Assembly: GCA_022649305.1 (NCBI GenBank)
Contig: JALCNW010000004.1
Coordinates: 1 to 64,000, forward strand
Length of the DNA stretch: 64,000 nt
Direction of reading: 5' to 3'
Source: Enterobacter sp.
GTDB taxonomy: Bacteria; Pseudomonadota; Gammaproteobacteria; Enterobacterales; Enterobacteriaceae
Shown: one piece after another, positions 1 to 10,448 of the stretch
How the letters are laid out: each line of letters starts with the position of its first letter
Position numbering within the stretch: position 1 is the first letter of the stretch
Notes under the pieces: generated by a model
Database searches by the model: none
The model's input: only the letters and a program-made list of their open reading frames with translations
Told to the model about the DNA's origin: nothing
Position numbers and translations under genes: made by a program

Positions 1-1
1 G

Positions 2-148
2 CCGCACCTGGTCAATCTGGAGAACGGGAAGCGCGAGGAGATACCAGAGGATACCGGAGAGGATACGTCGCAGCCTATATTCGGAGTGATAACGTACATC
101 ATCAACGATGCGCGATCTGGAGAGTTCGACGACTGCCCGGTGATGTAA
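2..148 (+). CDS. 3' end of an unidentified gene
   Basis: An open frame enters from the left edge and stops with TAA at 146-148, giving 48 residues rich in acidic and polar residues and ending in DDCPVM. The reading looks protein-like, but I do not recognise the family. In E. coli the neighbour here would be yedE, which this does not resemble, so the region upstream of yedD may differ from K-12. Bases 149-390 hold no gene I can support. Confidence 0.3.
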   Translation, partial: PHLVNLENGKREEIPEDTGEDTSQPIFGVITYIINDARSGEFDDCPVM

Positions 149-390
149 TGGGGCATGGATGGGGCATGAAACAGCACTCGCTCTAAGGCGAACTCAGACG
201 ACTGGTGTTTTGGTCGACGCTAACAGCCTGTTATGTGGTGCGCTCTTGGGCGATCTTTGTCGATTATGAAAAACGTATGCTCATATGATGGGCATGCAGG
301 TTTAACCCCAGCAAACCCATCGCCATCTTACGCTGGCGGCTTTAACGCTTTAATGCCACAATCTTTTTTTCTTCACATGCGGGAAATCTG

Positions 391-804
391 ATGAAAAAAA
401 TAGTGATGGTTGGCGCGTTGCTGGCGTTAACCGGTTGTGTGCAGGTCGATAATTATCAGGACGTGATTAAGCATCCTGTCCCTGCTCATCTGGCGGGTTA
501 CTGGCAGTCGAAAGGGCCGCAAAGCAAGATGGTCAGCCCGGAAGCGATTGCTACGCTTGTGGTGACGCAAGAGGGCGATACGCTGGATTGTCGTCAGTGG
601 AAAAGCATTGTGGCGGTGCCGGGTAAGATTATGCTGCGCTCGGACAATTTTTATAACGTCACGAGCAAGCTCGATATCTATCAGCTCGAACGTGAAGGCA
701 GTACGCTGGAATACGACGGGATGGAGCTACAGCGCGTCGACCGTCCAACGGTGGAATGCGCAAATTATCTGACGAAAAATCCGCTTGAGAGCACACTGCC
801 TTAA
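391..804 (+). CDS. yedD: YedD family lipoprotein
   Basis: A 137-residue protein starts MKKIVMVGALLALTGC, a short hydrophobic signal peptide ending in an LTGC lipobox, so it should be lipidated on Cys16 and held in the envelope. The remainder is a small domain matching my recollection of E. coli YedD, a conserved lipoprotein of unknown function. It converges on amyA as in E. coli. Nothing in the sequence reveals its role. Confidence 0.85.
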   Translation: MKKIVMVGALLALTGCVQVDNYQDVIKHPVPAHLAGYWQSKGPQSKMVSPEAIATLVVTQEGDTLDCRQWKSIVAVPGKIMLRSDNFYNVTSKLDIYQLEREGSTLEYDGMELQRVDRPTVECANYLTKNPLESTLP

Positions 805-812
805 GCGCATTT

Positions 813-840
813 GCCGGGCAAAACGCAAATCTTGCCCGGC
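813..840. terminator. Hairpin between convergent yedD and amyA
   Basis: A 9-bp perfect inverted repeat (GCCGGGCAA at 813-821, TTGCCCGGC at 832-840) lies between the stop codons of the convergent genes. It is placed to end transcription from both sides, although the T-runs are weak. Confidence 0.55.
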
Positions 841-851
841 TATTCAATCTG

Positions 852-2339
852 CTACAACACATCCTCCATGACCCAAATGCTCACGCTGCCACCGTTACAG
901 GTAAACGTGCCTTCACCATCGGCTGCGGTCGTGACGGTCTCCTCTCGATTACCCAGAAAATCACGCCAGGTCTTATCGCCGTAGTTTTCCCCGAGTGGGA
1001 TAACTTTTTCGCCCTCATCGCCGTTGGACAGCACCACCACGCAGCCCGGCGCGTCGTCGGTACCACTGCGGCTGAACGCGATACAGTTTGGGTGATCAAA
1101 ATAGAGCGTCTGTACGCCGTGGGCAAAACGCTGGCGCGCCAGAATCAGCTCGTGCAACTGCTCAATGACCGGCATATCGATATGGTAGGTTTCGCCATCG
1201 CCGCCGGTATCGTCATAACTTGCCCCAAACAGATCCGGATAAAATACGCTTGGAACCCCGTTTTCGCGCAGCAAGATAAGCGCGTAGGCCAGCGGTTTGA
1301 ACCAGGCTTCAACCGGCGCTTCCAGCGCCTGTAACGGCTGGGTATCGTGGTTGGCAACCAATGTGACCGCATGGAACGGGTCGGCTTCTACCAGCGTGCC
1401 GGTAAAGATCTGCGTCATGTCATAATCACGGCCCTGGCGTGAGGCATCGTGGAATTTCATCTGCAGCGGCGCATCGAACAGCATGGTTTTGCCTTCAACC
1501 TGTTCAATGTACTGCTGTAATTTGTCGACTTCGTGAGACCAGTATTCCGCGACGATAAACAGCGGCTGAGGTGCCACTTCCTGCACGTGCTCGATCCACT
1601 CTTTATAGAACCATGCCGGAATATGCTTGACCGCATCAAGTCGAAAACCATCGCAGTGGGTTTGTTCCATCACCCAGCGTGCCCAGTATTTGATCTCTTC
1701 AGTGACCGCGTGATTGCGAAAATCGATGTTTTCGCCCATCAGATAGTCGAAGTTGCCCATCTCATCATCGACCTGGTCGTTCCAGCCTTCGCCGGTGTAG
1801 TCGTTGACGATCTTGAAAATACTGTCTTCGTTGGGATTTTCAATATGATCGACACCGCTAAAGCATTTGTAATCCCAGATGAATTTGGAGTATTGCCCCG
1901 CGCGAACCGGGAAGGTGTAGCGCGTCCAGGCTTCGCAGTCGATGACGTCATCGTCGATCTGCGTACGATCCTGCTCGTTAACACGCTGCACGCGGATGGA
2001 CTCTTTTTCGTCGGCACCCATTTTGTGGTTTACCACCACGTCGAGCAACACGGCAATCTCGTTGCTTTTTAGCGCATCGATCGCTTCCATTAGCTGAGCT
2101 TTGTCACCGTATTTGGTGGCAACCGAACCTTTTTGATCAAATTCGCCAAGATCGAACAGATCGTACGAGTCATAACCCACCGAATAGCCACCCGATGCGC
2201 CTTTGTAGACGGGCGGGAGCCAGATCATGTTAATACCGATTTCGTTGAGATTGGGGGCCAGCGCGGTCACTTCTCGCCATAATTCACCGCCAGTGGGGTA
2301 ATACCAGTGAAAGCACTGCAGTAAGGTTGGATTGCGCAT
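852..2339 (-). CDS. amyA: Cytoplasmic alpha-amylase
   Basis: This 495-residue GH13 enzyme hydrolyses internal alpha-1,4 glucan bonds in maltodextrins or glycogen. It has no signal peptide, consistent with the cytoplasmic AmyA of E. coli, which is about the same length. The GH13 blocks are visible in order: DVVVNH near residue 100, GFRLDAVKH near 235 with the nucleophile Asp, an AEYW block near 265 with the acid/base Glu, and ANHDTQ near 330 with the third carboxylate. It sits between yedD and the flagellar fliT gene exactly as in E. coli and Salmonella. Confidence 0.95.
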   Translation of the reverse strand: MRNPTLLQCFHWYYPTGGELWREVTALAPNLNEIGINMIWLPPVYKGASGGYSVGYDSYDLFDLGEFDQKGSVATKYGDKAQLMEAIDALKSNEIAVLLDVVVNHKMGADEKESIRVQRVNEQDRTQIDDDVIDCEAWTRYTFPVRAGQYSKFIWDYKCFSGVDHIENPNEDSIFKIVNDYTGEGWNDQVDDEMGNFDYLMGENIDFRNHAVTEEIKYWARWVMEQTHCDGFRLDAVKHIPAWFYKEWIEHVQEVAPQPLFIVAEYWSHEVDKLQQYIEQVEGKTMLFDAPLQMKFHDASRQGRDYDMTQIFTGTLVEADPFHAVTLVANHDTQPLQALEAPVEAWFKPLAYALILLRENGVPSVFYPDLFGASYDDTGGDGETYHIDMPVIEQLHELILARQRFAHGVQTLYFDHPNCIAFSRSGTDDAPGCVVVLSNGDEGEKVIPLGENYGDKTWRDFLGNREETVTTAADGEGTFTCNGGSVSIWVMEDVL

Positions 2340-2435
2340 GCACCGTCTCCATGAGGTTGCGAACCTCTAGTATGGAATACGAAGCGCAGAAATGCCTGGC
2401 GTACGAAGTAAGTTAAATTCGTACGTCAGGTATGA

Positions 2436-2804
2436 TTACTGATCGAGATTGTGTTGTGGGACCAGGACGTGGCCGCCCTGATTGCTGTAGGCGGACATCA
2501 CGGACTTTTGAATTGATGACTGCCCAACGAGTTTCGCCAGTTCATCCATTCGGTTTTGCAGCAGATCTTTAACCTGTTTTTCGTTTTCGAGGATCACGCG
2601 CAGCGTAGGTCTAAGCTGCTCCTGCATTTGCGAGGAAGGTTCAAATTCCTGCGTGATTCGAGACAGCGCATGCACCGCGTTGACATAATCCGTTTCGCAG
2701 GCGATCAATTCGTCCCACAGTCCCTGGCTGGCGAGTCGCAGCATCAACTTACTTTGTTCAAGTAATTGCTGGTAGAGGGTATAGAGTTGCGGTGCATTAT
2801 TCAT
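2436..2804 (-). CDS. fliT: Flagellar export chaperone FliT
   Basis: A 122-residue helical protein starting [13 protein letters not shown]. FliT chaperones the cap protein FliD and binds FlhDC to damp class II flagellar transcription. An upstream in-frame start at 2852 would add 16 residues inside fliS. The start at 2804 is preferred because it matches family length and shares one base with the fliS stop (TAATG), an arrangement typical of coupled translation. Last gene of the fliDST operon. Confidence 0.93.
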   Translation of the reverse strand: MNNAPQLYTLYQQLLEQSKLMLRLASQGLWDELIACETDYVNAVHALSRITQEFEPSSQMQEQLRPTLRVILENEKQVKDLLQNRMDELAKLVGQSSIQKSVMSAYSNQGGHVLVPQHNLDQ

Positions 2805-3214
2805 TAGACAGCGTCCTGAATAAGATTTGGCGAGCCGGAAGCTTCCTTCCATCCCTCTGCAATGTTGCGAAGAAGATTTTCAACTTCTTCAATGGCCTGA
2901 GCATCATTGTTGAGATTGGCATGGAGGAGACGTCTGACCATATAGGCGTAAAGCGAAATTAAGTTCTGCGTTAATTCATCGCTGCTGGTCTCTTCCAGGC
3001 CAATCTTTAACCCATTCTCGATAATGTTAATGGCTTTAGAAAGCGCCTGACCTTTTGCCGGAATATTACCGTCTTGTAAGAACAGACGCGCGCGCACAAG
3101 TGCGCTAAGGGCTCCGTCAAATAGCATGATAACCAGCTGATGCTGGCTGGCGCTCATCACCGCGCTTTCAACTTCAATTTTTGCGTAAGCCTGCGTGCCT
3201 TTTGCGCCGTACAT
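2804..3214 (-). CDS. fliS: Flagellin export chaperone FliS
   Basis: A 136-residue protein starting [19 protein letters not shown], the conserved FliS N-terminus. FliS binds the C-terminal disordered region of flagellin in the cytosol, prevents premature polymerisation and hands it to the export gate. It lies 20 bp downstream of fliD and is followed by fliT with a one-base overlap. The order fliD-fliS-fliT is the standard enterobacterial operon. Confidence 0.95.
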   Translation of the reverse strand: MYGAKGTQAYAKIEVESAVMSASQHQLVIMLFDGALSALVRARLFLQDGNIPAKGQALSKAINIIENGLKIGLEETSSDELTQNLISLYAYMVRRLLHANLNNDAQAIEEVENLLRNIAEGWKEASGSPNLIQDAV

Positions 3215-3234
3215 GTTATTTCCCTCGGGTGGTA

Positions 3235-4647
3235 TTAGCTTTTAGTCGTGGTGGACGCGAACTGCTGTGTGAGGTAGTCGCTGGTGGTGTTCAGCTTACT
3301 CATCATGACGTCCAGTTTGGTAAACTGCGCCTTATACTGCGCCACGATGTTGTCAATGCGCGTGCTGGTATTGTTGTAATCTTCCGTCAGGCTATTCAGC
3401 GTTTTGCTCACGCCATCTTTGGCGGCCTGAATGATGCCTTTACTGGAAAGCCAGTTGGTCAAATTACTGCTCATGGTGGTCGTGATGCCGGTCTTTTTAC
3501 CGTCACCTACGACCAGATCTTTCACTGCCGTTGGATTTTCGGTCAGCGTCTTTTTCAGCTTGGTGCTGTCGAGTTCCAGCTTGCCGGTCATTGGATCGGT
3601 AGTAATCCCCACCTGCGACAGCGTTTTAAAATCTGTGCCGCCGGTGGTGTTACTGAGCATACTTTTCAGCTGCGTTTGAATCGTGCGCAGGGTACTGTCC
3701 CCGATAAGTGCACCGTTGCTGGTATCTTGTGAATCAGTGCCTACATCAACTTTGGTATATTTTGTTAACGACGCAAAACTGTCCTGCAGCGTGTTATACG
3801 CATCCACCCAGGTCTTCATCGCGGTTTCAGCTTTCGACGTATCTTTAGTGATTGTCAGGGTCTGATTGCCGGTCGTGGTGTCAGTCAGGTTTAGCGTAAT
3901 GTCTTCCAGCGCGTCGCTGATGGTATTGCTGCTGTTTTCGATATCAACGTTGTTAACCTTCAGCAGGGCGTTTTGCGCCGTGACGCTTTCGAGCATGCCG
4001 TTGCCAGCGTCGGTGCTGGTACCGTTGTAGCCCATAAAACTTTGAAGATCCGCATCACCGCTAACCGTCAGCGTCATGGCGTTGTCGCTACCCGTTTCGG
4101 TCGAGGTAATAGACAGACGATATTCGCCGTTACCGACGTTAATCACGCTGGCGCTCACGCCGGCGTTGGCTTTATTGATTGCGTCACGAATGCCGGTTAA
4201 AGAAGAGTCAGCCGCGCTGATATTAACGGTAACCGGTTTTTTGTCGCCGCCTTGCTGGATAGTTATTTTGCTGTCAGCACTGGCGATAGCTGTTTTATTG
4301 TCGGGCTGCGTATTACGTGTGGTCAGGGTTTGCGCCTGCGCCAGCTGCGATACACTGATGGTGTATTTACCCGCAATCGCTCCGCCGGTGGTAGTGGCGC
4401 TAAATGCGCTGCTGCTACTGGTGGTTGTGGTAGAACTGAAAAGGTCAGCCTTGTTCAGCGCCGTGTTAGCGGTCTGGAAAGCCTCCAGAGAATTCTTCAA
4501 CGTGCCGTAAGCGCTCAGCTTGGCGGTGTAAGACGTCTGCTGCTTAGTAATCGGGGTGAGCTGCGCTTTTTCAGCGGTAGTCAGGCTATCCAGAATGTCA
4601 GCTAACTTTAAGCCTGAACCGATCCCCAGCGTTGAAACACTTGCCAT
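3235..4647 (-). CDS. fliD: Flagellar filament cap protein FliD (HAP2)
   Basis: A 470-residue protein starting MASVSTLGIGSGLKLADILDSL, the conserved N-terminal FliD domain, and ending in a heptad-rich C-terminal helix (KLDVMMSKLNTTSDYLTQQF). FliD forms the pentameric cap at the filament tip and promotes flagellin insertion. The centre is Thr/Ser-rich and variable, as in other enterobacteria. It is transcribed divergently from fliC from its own sigma-28 promoter at 4690-4716. Confidence 0.96.
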   Translation of the reverse strand: MASVSTLGIGSGLKLADILDSLTTAEKAQLTPITKQQTSYTAKLSAYGTLKNSLEAFQTANTALNKADLFSSTTTTSSSSAFSATTTGGAIAGKYTISVSQLAQAQTLTTRNTQPDNKTAIASADSKITIQQGGDKKPVTVNISAADSSLTGIRDAINKANAGVSASVINVGNGEYRLSITSTETGSDNAMTLTVSGDADLQSFMGYNGTSTDAGNGMLESVTAQNALLKVNNVDIENSSNTISDALEDITLNLTDTTTGNQTLTITKDTSKAETAMKTWVDAYNTLQDSFASLTKYTKVDVGTDSQDTSNGALIGDSTLRTIQTQLKSMLSNTTGGTDFKTLSQVGITTDPMTGKLELDSTKLKKTLTENPTAVKDLVVGDGKKTGITTTMSSNLTNWLSSKGIIQAAKDGVSKTLNSLTEDYNNTSTRIDNIVAQYKAQFTKLDVMMSKLNTTSDYLTQQFASTTTKS

Positions 4648-4689
4648 ATTTATTCCTTAATATATCGACACGTAGAACGAATAGACTGG

Positions 4690-4716
4690 TTATCGGCCCG
4701 AATAAGGCAAAGTTTA
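4690..4716 (-). promoter_or_regulatory. Sigma-28 (FliA) promoter of fliDST
   Basis: On the minus strand TAAACTTT (4709-4716) is followed by an 11-bp spacer and GCCGATAA (4690-4697), close to the flagellar class III consensus TAAAGTTT-N11-GCCGATAA. It lies 43 bp upstream of the fliD start. Confidence 0.85.
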
Positions 4717-4809
4717 CGATTAATTTATTTTTTTTAATGGCGGGAAAAAGCCGTATAGAGAGGAGTATTTCTGTGGTTAAAAAAATTATCGCGATCCTGA
4801 AAATAATTC

Positions 4810-4836
4810 TAAAGGTTGTTTTAGACCAGACGATAA
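4810..4836 (+). promoter_or_regulatory. Sigma-28 (FliA) promoter of fliC
   Basis: TAAAGGTT (4810-4817), an 11-bp spacer and GACGATAA (4829-4836) form a sigma-28 promoter. It leaves a leader of about 70 nt before the fliC ATG at 4916. Confidence 0.85.
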
Positions 4837-4915
4837 CAACTTTGACGGCGATGAAGCCGAAGGGTGGAAACCCAAATCTAATCCACAGATTTGATGAACA
4901 ACAGGAAACGAAATC

Positions 4916-6292
4916 ATGGCACAAGTCATTAATACCAACAGCCTCTCGCTGATCACTCAGAACAACATCAACAAGAACCAGTCTGCTCTGTCTTCTTCTA
5001 TCGAGCGTCTGTCTTCTGGTCTGCGCATCAACAGCGCAAAAGATGACGCAGCGGGCCAAGCTATCGCTAACCGCTTCACTTCTAACATCAAAGGTCTGAC
5101 TCAGGCTGCACGTAACGCAAACGACGGTATCTCTCTGGCGCAGACCACTGAAGGCGCACTGTCAGAAATCAACAACAACTTGCAGCGTGTACGTGAACTG
5201 ACCGTTCAGGCAACAACCGGTACTAACTCCGATTCCGACCTGTCTTCAATCCAGGACGAAATCAAATCCCGTCTGTCTGAAATCGACCGCGTATCCGGTC
5301 AGACTCAGTTCAACGGCGTTAATGTACTGGCGAAAGACGGCTCCATGAAAATCCAGGTTGGCGCTAACGATGGCCAGACCATCTCTATCGACCTTCAGAA
5401 GATTGATTCTTCTACTTTGGGTCTCAGCGGCTTCTCTGTATCTGGAAATGCATTAAAAGTTAGTGATGCAATCAAAACTGTACCGGGCGCAGCTGCTGGC
5501 AACGCACCAGTATCAGTAACCTTTGGTGCTGACGCTGCTGGTGCAGCGGCAATTGCAAAAACCTTAGGCGTTAGTGACACCTCTGGTTTAACTCTACATA
5601 ACGTTCTGAATAAAGACGGTGATGCAACTGGCGCGTATGTTGTACAGTCCGGTAATGAGTCTTACTCCGCTTCTGTAAGTGCGACTGGCGTGGTTACACT
5701 TAACACTACAGATGTTACTTACGACGATCCTGCGAATGGTGTTACTGGCGCCACCCAAACTGCTCAAGCTATTAAAATGGCGACCAATTCAGATGGTGAT
5801 GCAGTTGGTTTTGTTACTGTTCAAGGTAAAAACTTCTTAGCAGGTGCTGCCGGTACTGGTAAAGATGCAATTGTGAATGGCGGCGGAACTGCTACAACTA
5901 CTGTTGATACAACCATCCAATTAAGCGATAAAGCTGCGGTAATCGGAACTGGTACAGCGGCAGCACCAGAGTTCGCGGCAGTTGCAGCAACTGCTGAGTT
6001 TACTGGTACTGCTTCCAACGATCCTCTAGCAATGCTGGACAAAGCTATCGCGTCCGTTGATAAATTCCGTTCTTCTCTGGGTGCCGTTCAGAACCGTTTG
6101 AGCTCTGCGGTAACCAACCTGAACAACACCACTACCAACCTGTCTGAAGCGCAGTCCCGTATTCAGGATGCCGACTATGCGACCGAAGTGTCAAATATGT
6201 CTAAAGCGCAGATCGTTCAGCAGGCCGGTAACTCCGTGCTGTCCAAAGCTAACCAGGTTCCTCAGCAGGTTCTGTCTCTGCTGCAGGGCTAA
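4916..6292 (+). CDS. fliC: Flagellin
   Basis: A 458-residue flagellin, the filament subunit. The N-terminal D0/D1 region (about residues 1-175, beginning [22 protein letters not shown]) and the C-terminal D1/D0 region (about 375-458, ending LSLLQG) are highly conserved. The middle, roughly 180-370, is an Ala/Thr/Gly-rich surface domain of the antigenically variable type. The reading frame is intact, with a strong sigma-28 promoter upstream and a hairpin terminator 16 bp downstream. Confidence 0.97.
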   Translation: MAQVINTNSLSLITQNNINKNQSALSSSIERLSSGLRINSAKDDAAGQAIANRFTSNIKGLTQAARNANDGISLAQTTEGALSEINNNLQRVRELTVQATTGTNSDSDLSSIQDEIKSRLSEIDRVSGQTQFNGVNVLAKDGSMKIQVGANDGQTISIDLQKIDSSTLGLSGFSVSGNALKVSDAIKTVPGAAAGNAPVSVTFGADAAGAAAIAKTLGVSDTSGLTLHNVLNKDGDATGAYVVQSGNESYSASVSATGVVTLNTTDVTYDDPANGVTGATQTAQAIKMATNSDGDAVGFVTVQGKNFLAGAAGTGKDAIVNGGGTATTTVDTTIQLSDKAAVIGTGTAAAPEFAAVAATAEFTGTASNDPLAMLDKAIASVDKFRSSLGAVQNRLSSAVTNLNNTTTNLSEAQSRIQDADYATEVSNMSKAQIVQQAGNSVLSKANQVPQQVLSLLQG

Positions 6293-6308
6293 TCATCTGA
6301 TTAAGCTC

Positions 6309-6334
6309 AAACCCCGCTTCGGCGGGGTTTTTTC
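6309..6334 (+). terminator. Rho-independent terminator of fliC
   Basis: A 9-bp stem (AAACCCCGC at 6309-6317, GCGGGGTTT at 6322-6330) with a TTCG tetraloop is followed by a T-run. Confidence 0.92.
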
Positions 6335-6403
6335 ATCAGTATTATTTCAATAACCCTCCAAATAACCCCCCATTTCACCCACTATTCATCCAATTGAAAC
6401 CCC

Positions 6404-6430
6404 TCCAGAATCGGATAATCATGCCGATAA
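6404..6430 (+). promoter_or_regulatory. Probable sigma-28 promoter of fliAZ
   Basis: GCCGATAA at 6423-6430 is a perfect sigma-28 -10 element 25 bp before the fliA start. The segment 11 bp further upstream (6404-6411) matches the -35 consensus poorly. In E. coli fliA has both a FlhDC-dependent and a sigma-28-dependent promoter, and the same is likely here. Confidence 0.5.
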
Positions 6431-6455
6431 CTCAATTAACGCAGGGCTGTTTATC

Positions 6456-7175
6456 GTGAATTCACTCTATACCGCTGATGGTGTAATGGATAAACACTCG
6501 CTGTGGCAGCGTTATGTCCCGCTGGTGCGTCACGAAGCATTGCGCCTCCAGGTGCGGCTGCCGGCGAGTGTGGAACTGGACGATCTGCTACAGGCGGGCG
6601 GTATCGGGTTATTGAATGCAGTTGACCGATACGACGCTCTGCAAGGAACGGCATTTACGACTTACGCAGTACAGCGTATTCGTGGTGCGATGCTGGACGA
6701 GCTGCGCAGCCGCGACTGGGTGCCGCGCAGTGTTCGCCGTAACGCACGCGAAGTGGCGCATGCGATGGGACAGCTGGAACAGGAGCTTGGACGTAACGCG
6801 ACGGAAACCGAAGTCGCAGAGCGTCTGGGTATCGCTGTTGAAGATTATCGTCAGATGTTGCTCGATACCAATAACAGCCAACTCTTCTCGTATGATGAGT
6901 GGCGTGAAGAGCATGGCGATAGTATTGAGCTGGTGACTGATGAAAATCAGCAAGAAAACCCGTTACACCAGTTACTGGAAGGTAATTTACGCCAACGCGT
7001 CATGGACGCTATTGAAGCGTTACCGGAACGTGAGCAATTGGTGTTGACGCTCTATTACCAGGAAGAGCTGAATCTCAAAGAGATCGGCGCGGTACTGGAA
7101 GTAGGAGAGTCGCGGGTGAGCCAGCTGCACAGCCAGGCCATTAAACGCTTACGTACCAAGCTGGGTAAGTTATAG
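6456..7175 (+). CDS. fliA: Flagellar sigma factor FliA (sigma-28)
   Basis: A 239-residue sigma factor starting at GTG 6456 (MNSLYTADGVMDKHSLWQRYVPL), the same start and length as E. coli FliA. It directs RNA polymerase to class III flagellar and chemotaxis promoters and is held inactive by FlgM until the hook is complete. Region 2 (ELDDLLQAGGIGLLNAVDRYD, followed by FTTYAVQRIRGAMLDELR) and region 4 (LNLKEIGAVLEVGESRVSQLHSQA) are clear. It is transcribed with fliZ. Confidence 0.97.
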   Translation: MNSLYTADGVMDKHSLWQRYVPLVRHEALRLQVRLPASVELDDLLQAGGIGLLNAVDRYDALQGTAFTTYAVQRIRGAMLDELRSRDWVPRSVRRNAREVAHAMGQLEQELGRNATETEVAERLGIAVEDYRQMLLDTNNSQLFSYDEWREEHGDSIELVTDENQQENPLHQLLEGNLRQRVMDAIEALPEREQLVLTLYYQEELNLKEIGAVLEVGESRVSQLHSQAIKRLRTKLGKL

Positions 7176-7229
7176 GTGATTTATTCGCCCGAAAAGTGCC
7201 GCACAACGTATTGACAACCAGGAGTTATC

Positions 7230-7781
7230 ATGACGGTGCAGCAATCTAAAAGACGGCCTTTAAGCCGCTATCTAAAAGACTTTAAACACAGCCAGACGCA
7301 TTGCGCCCATTGCAATAAGCTTCTTGACCGTATCACGCTGGTTCGTCGCGGCGAAATCGTAAATAAGATTGCGATCTCTCGTCTCGACACCCTGATGGAT
7401 GAATCGGCGTGGCAGGAAGAGCAGCAGGAGTGGGTTGCCCTGTGTCGTTTTTGTGGCGATCTGCATTGCAAAGAGCAGAGCGACTTTTTTGACATCATCG
7501 GCTTTAAACAATACCTGTTTGAACAAACAGAGATGAGCCACGGCACGGTACGCGAATATGTCGTACGTTTGCGTCGTTTAGGTCAACATCTCACCCAGTT
7601 GGACATCTCCCGCGATCTGCTGAAAACGGGTTATCTGGATGAAAATCTGGAACCGTGGTTACCCGCTACCAGCACCAATAACTACCGCATCGCACTGCGT
7701 AAGTACGCGCAATATAAAGTGCAAATGCCCGCATCCATGAAGCAGAAAGTCTACGCAGAGACAACTTCTGATATATATTAA
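7230..7781 (+). CDS. fliZ: Flagellar regulator FliZ
   Basis: A 183-residue basic protein containing the CxxC pairs (HCAHC, CRFCG) and the core-binding-like helical segment seen in FliZ. In E. coli FliZ antagonises sigma-S-dependent genes by binding related promoters; in Salmonella it increases FlhDC activity. It lies 54 bp after fliA with its own ribosome binding site (CAGGAG), consistent with the fliAZ operon. Confidence 0.94.
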   Translation: MTVQQSKRRPLSRYLKDFKHSQTHCAHCNKLLDRITLVRRGEIVNKIAISRLDTLMDESAWQEEQQEWVALCRFCGDLHCKEQSDFFDIIGFKQYLFEQTEMSHGTVREYVVRLRRLGQHLTQLDISRDLLKTGYLDENLEPWLPATSTNNYRIALRKYAQYKVQMPASMKQKVYAETTSDIY

Positions 7782-7866
7782 AATTGAATAAGATGTAGCG
7801 TACTCGTGTTTGACGTAATAAACGAAAGCCCTACACTACTCAAAAAACCACTATATCGGGGTAACT

Positions 7867-8667
7867 ATGAAATTAGCACTTCTGGGTCGTCAGGCGCTGA
7901 TGGGCGTCATGGCAGTAGCGCTGGTCGCAGGGATGAGCGTGAAAACCTTCGCTGCGGAAAATTTGCTGAATAAAGTTAAAGAGCGCGGCACGCTGTTGGT
8001 TGGACTGGAAGGCACTTACCCTCCATTCAGCTTCCAGGGCGATGATGGAAAATTGACCGGTTTTGAAGTGGAGTTTGCCGAAGAACTGGCGAAGCATTTA
8101 GGCGTTAAGGCCTCGCTGAAGCCGACAAAATGGGATGGTATGCTGGCGTCGCTGGACTCCAAACGTATCGACGTGGTAATTAACCAGGTGACCATTTCTG
8201 ACGAACGTAAGAAGAAATATGATTTCTCTACGCCGTACACCGTGTCAGGTATTCAGGCGCTGGTGAAAAAAGGTAACGAGGGCACCATCGCCTCTGCGGC
8301 GGATCTGAAAGGTAAAAAGGTTGGCGTCGGTCTGGGCACCAACTATGAAGAGTGGCTGCGTCAGAACGTACAGGGCGTGGATATCCGCACCTATGATGAT
8401 GACCCGACTAAATATCAAGATCTGCGCGTTGGCCGTATCGATGCGATCCTGGTCGATCGTCTGGCCGCGCTGGACCTGGTGAAAAAGACCAAAGACACGC
8501 TGGCCGTTGCAGGCGATGCCTTCTCCCGTCAGGAAGCCGGTGTTGCCATTCGTAAAGACAATCAGGATCTGGTGAAAGCTATCGACGGTGCGATTGCCGA
8601 TATGCAGAAAGACGGTACTCTGAAAGCGCTCTCCGAGAAGTGGTTCGGGGCAGATGTGACGAAGTAA
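7867..8667 (+). CDS. tcyJ: Periplasmic cystine-binding protein
   Basis: A 266-residue solute-binding protein (also called FliY) with a signal peptide ending near Ala-Ala (VKTFAAENLLNK) and a family 3 amino acid-binding fold (GTLLVGLEGTYPPFSFQ, then GFEVEFAEEL). It delivers L-cystine to the TcyLN ABC permease. In Enterobacteriaceae it is encoded after fliZ, with dcyD, tcyL and tcyN following as here. A strong terminator-like hairpin at 8681-8710 separates it from dcyD, which probably gives higher expression of the binding protein. Confidence 0.95.
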   Translation: MKLALLGRQALMGVMAVALVAGMSVKTFAAENLLNKVKERGTLLVGLEGTYPPFSFQGDDGKLTGFEVEFAEELAKHLGVKASLKPTKWDGMLASLDSKRIDVVINQVTISDERKKKYDFSTPYTVSGIQALVKKGNEGTIASAADLKGKKVGVGLGTNYEEWLRQNVQGVDIRTYDDDPTKYQDLRVGRIDAILVDRLAALDLVKKTKDTLAVAGDAFSRQEAGVAIRKDNQDLVKAIDGAIADMQKDGTLKALSEKWFGADVTK

Positions 8668-8680
8668 GTCTTGAATGACA

Positions 8681-8710
8681 AAAAAAGGCGCTTTTAAAAG
8701 CGCCTTTTTT
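8681..8710. terminator. Bidirectional hairpin between tcyJ and dcyD
   Basis: A 30-bp perfect palindrome with A-tract, GGCGCTTTT, its complement and T-tract lies 13 bp after the tcyJ stop. It should act as a terminator or attenuator that sets tcyJ apart from dcyD-tcyLN. Confidence 0.85.
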
Positions 8711-8738
8711 ATTTCCGGCGCATCAACGTGCATAATAA

Positions 8739-9761
<1,023 letters not shown>

Positions 9762-9779
9762 ATTGCAGGTCTACAAATA

Positions 9780-10448
9780 ATGCAAGAAAGTATCCAGTTG
9801 GTTCTTGATTCGCTGCCGTATCTGCTCAAGGGCGCGGTGTTTACGCTACAGCTGAGCCTGGGAGGCATGTTCTTTGGGCTGGTGCTGGGTTTTGTACTGG
9901 CGCTGATGCGTATGTCGCCTATTTGGCCGGTGCGCTGGCTGGCGCGTTGCTATATTTCTATCTTTCGCGGTACACCGCTTATCGCCCAGCTCTTTATGAT
10001 TTATTACGGTCTGCCGCAGTTTGGCATTGAACTGGATCCGATTCCGGCTGCGATGATTGGTTTATCGCTGAATACAGCAGCCTACGCCTCAGAAACTCTA
10101 CGTGCGGCTATCTCCTCTATTGATAAAGGCCAATGGGAAGCCGCAGCCAGCATTGGGATGACGCCGTGGCAAACCTTGCGTCGTGCGATCCTGCCGCAGG
10201 CGGCGCGTGTGGCACTGCCACCGCTGAGCAACAGTTTTATTAGTCTGGTGAAAGACACGTCGCTGGCCGCCACCATTCAGGTGCCGGAACTGTTTCGCCA
10301 GGCGCAGCTCATCACTTCCCGTACTCTGGAGGTCTTTACCATGTATCTGGCGGCCTCGCTGATTTACTGGGTCATGGCGACCGTGCTGTCCACGCTGCAA
10401 AACTATTTTGAAAACCAGCTTAACCGTCAGGAGCGAGATCCGAAATGA
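9780..10448 (+). CDS. tcyL: Cystine ABC transporter permease
   Basis: A 222-residue inner-membrane permease (YecS) of the amino acid HisMQ type, with several hydrophobic segments and the EAA cytoplasmic loop (QWEAAASIGMTPWQTLRRAILPQA near residues 120-143) that docks on the ATPase. It forms the channel of the TcyJLN cystine importer. Its stop overlaps the tcyN start by 4 bp. Confidence 0.95.
   Translation: MQESIQLVLDSLPYLLKGAVFTLQLSLGGMFFGLVLGFVLALMRMSPIWPVRWLARCYISIFRGTPLIAQLFMIYYGLPQFGIELDPIPAAMIGLSLNTAAYASETLRAAISSIDKGQWEAAASIGMTPWQTLRRAILPQAARVALPPLSNSFISLVKDTSLAATIQVPELFRQAQLITSRTLEVFTMYLAASLIYWVMATVLSTLQNYFENQLNRQERDPK

Noticed and set aside
1533..2072. Long plus-strand frame within amyA
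   Set aside because: Antisense shadow of a well-conserved GH13 gene.
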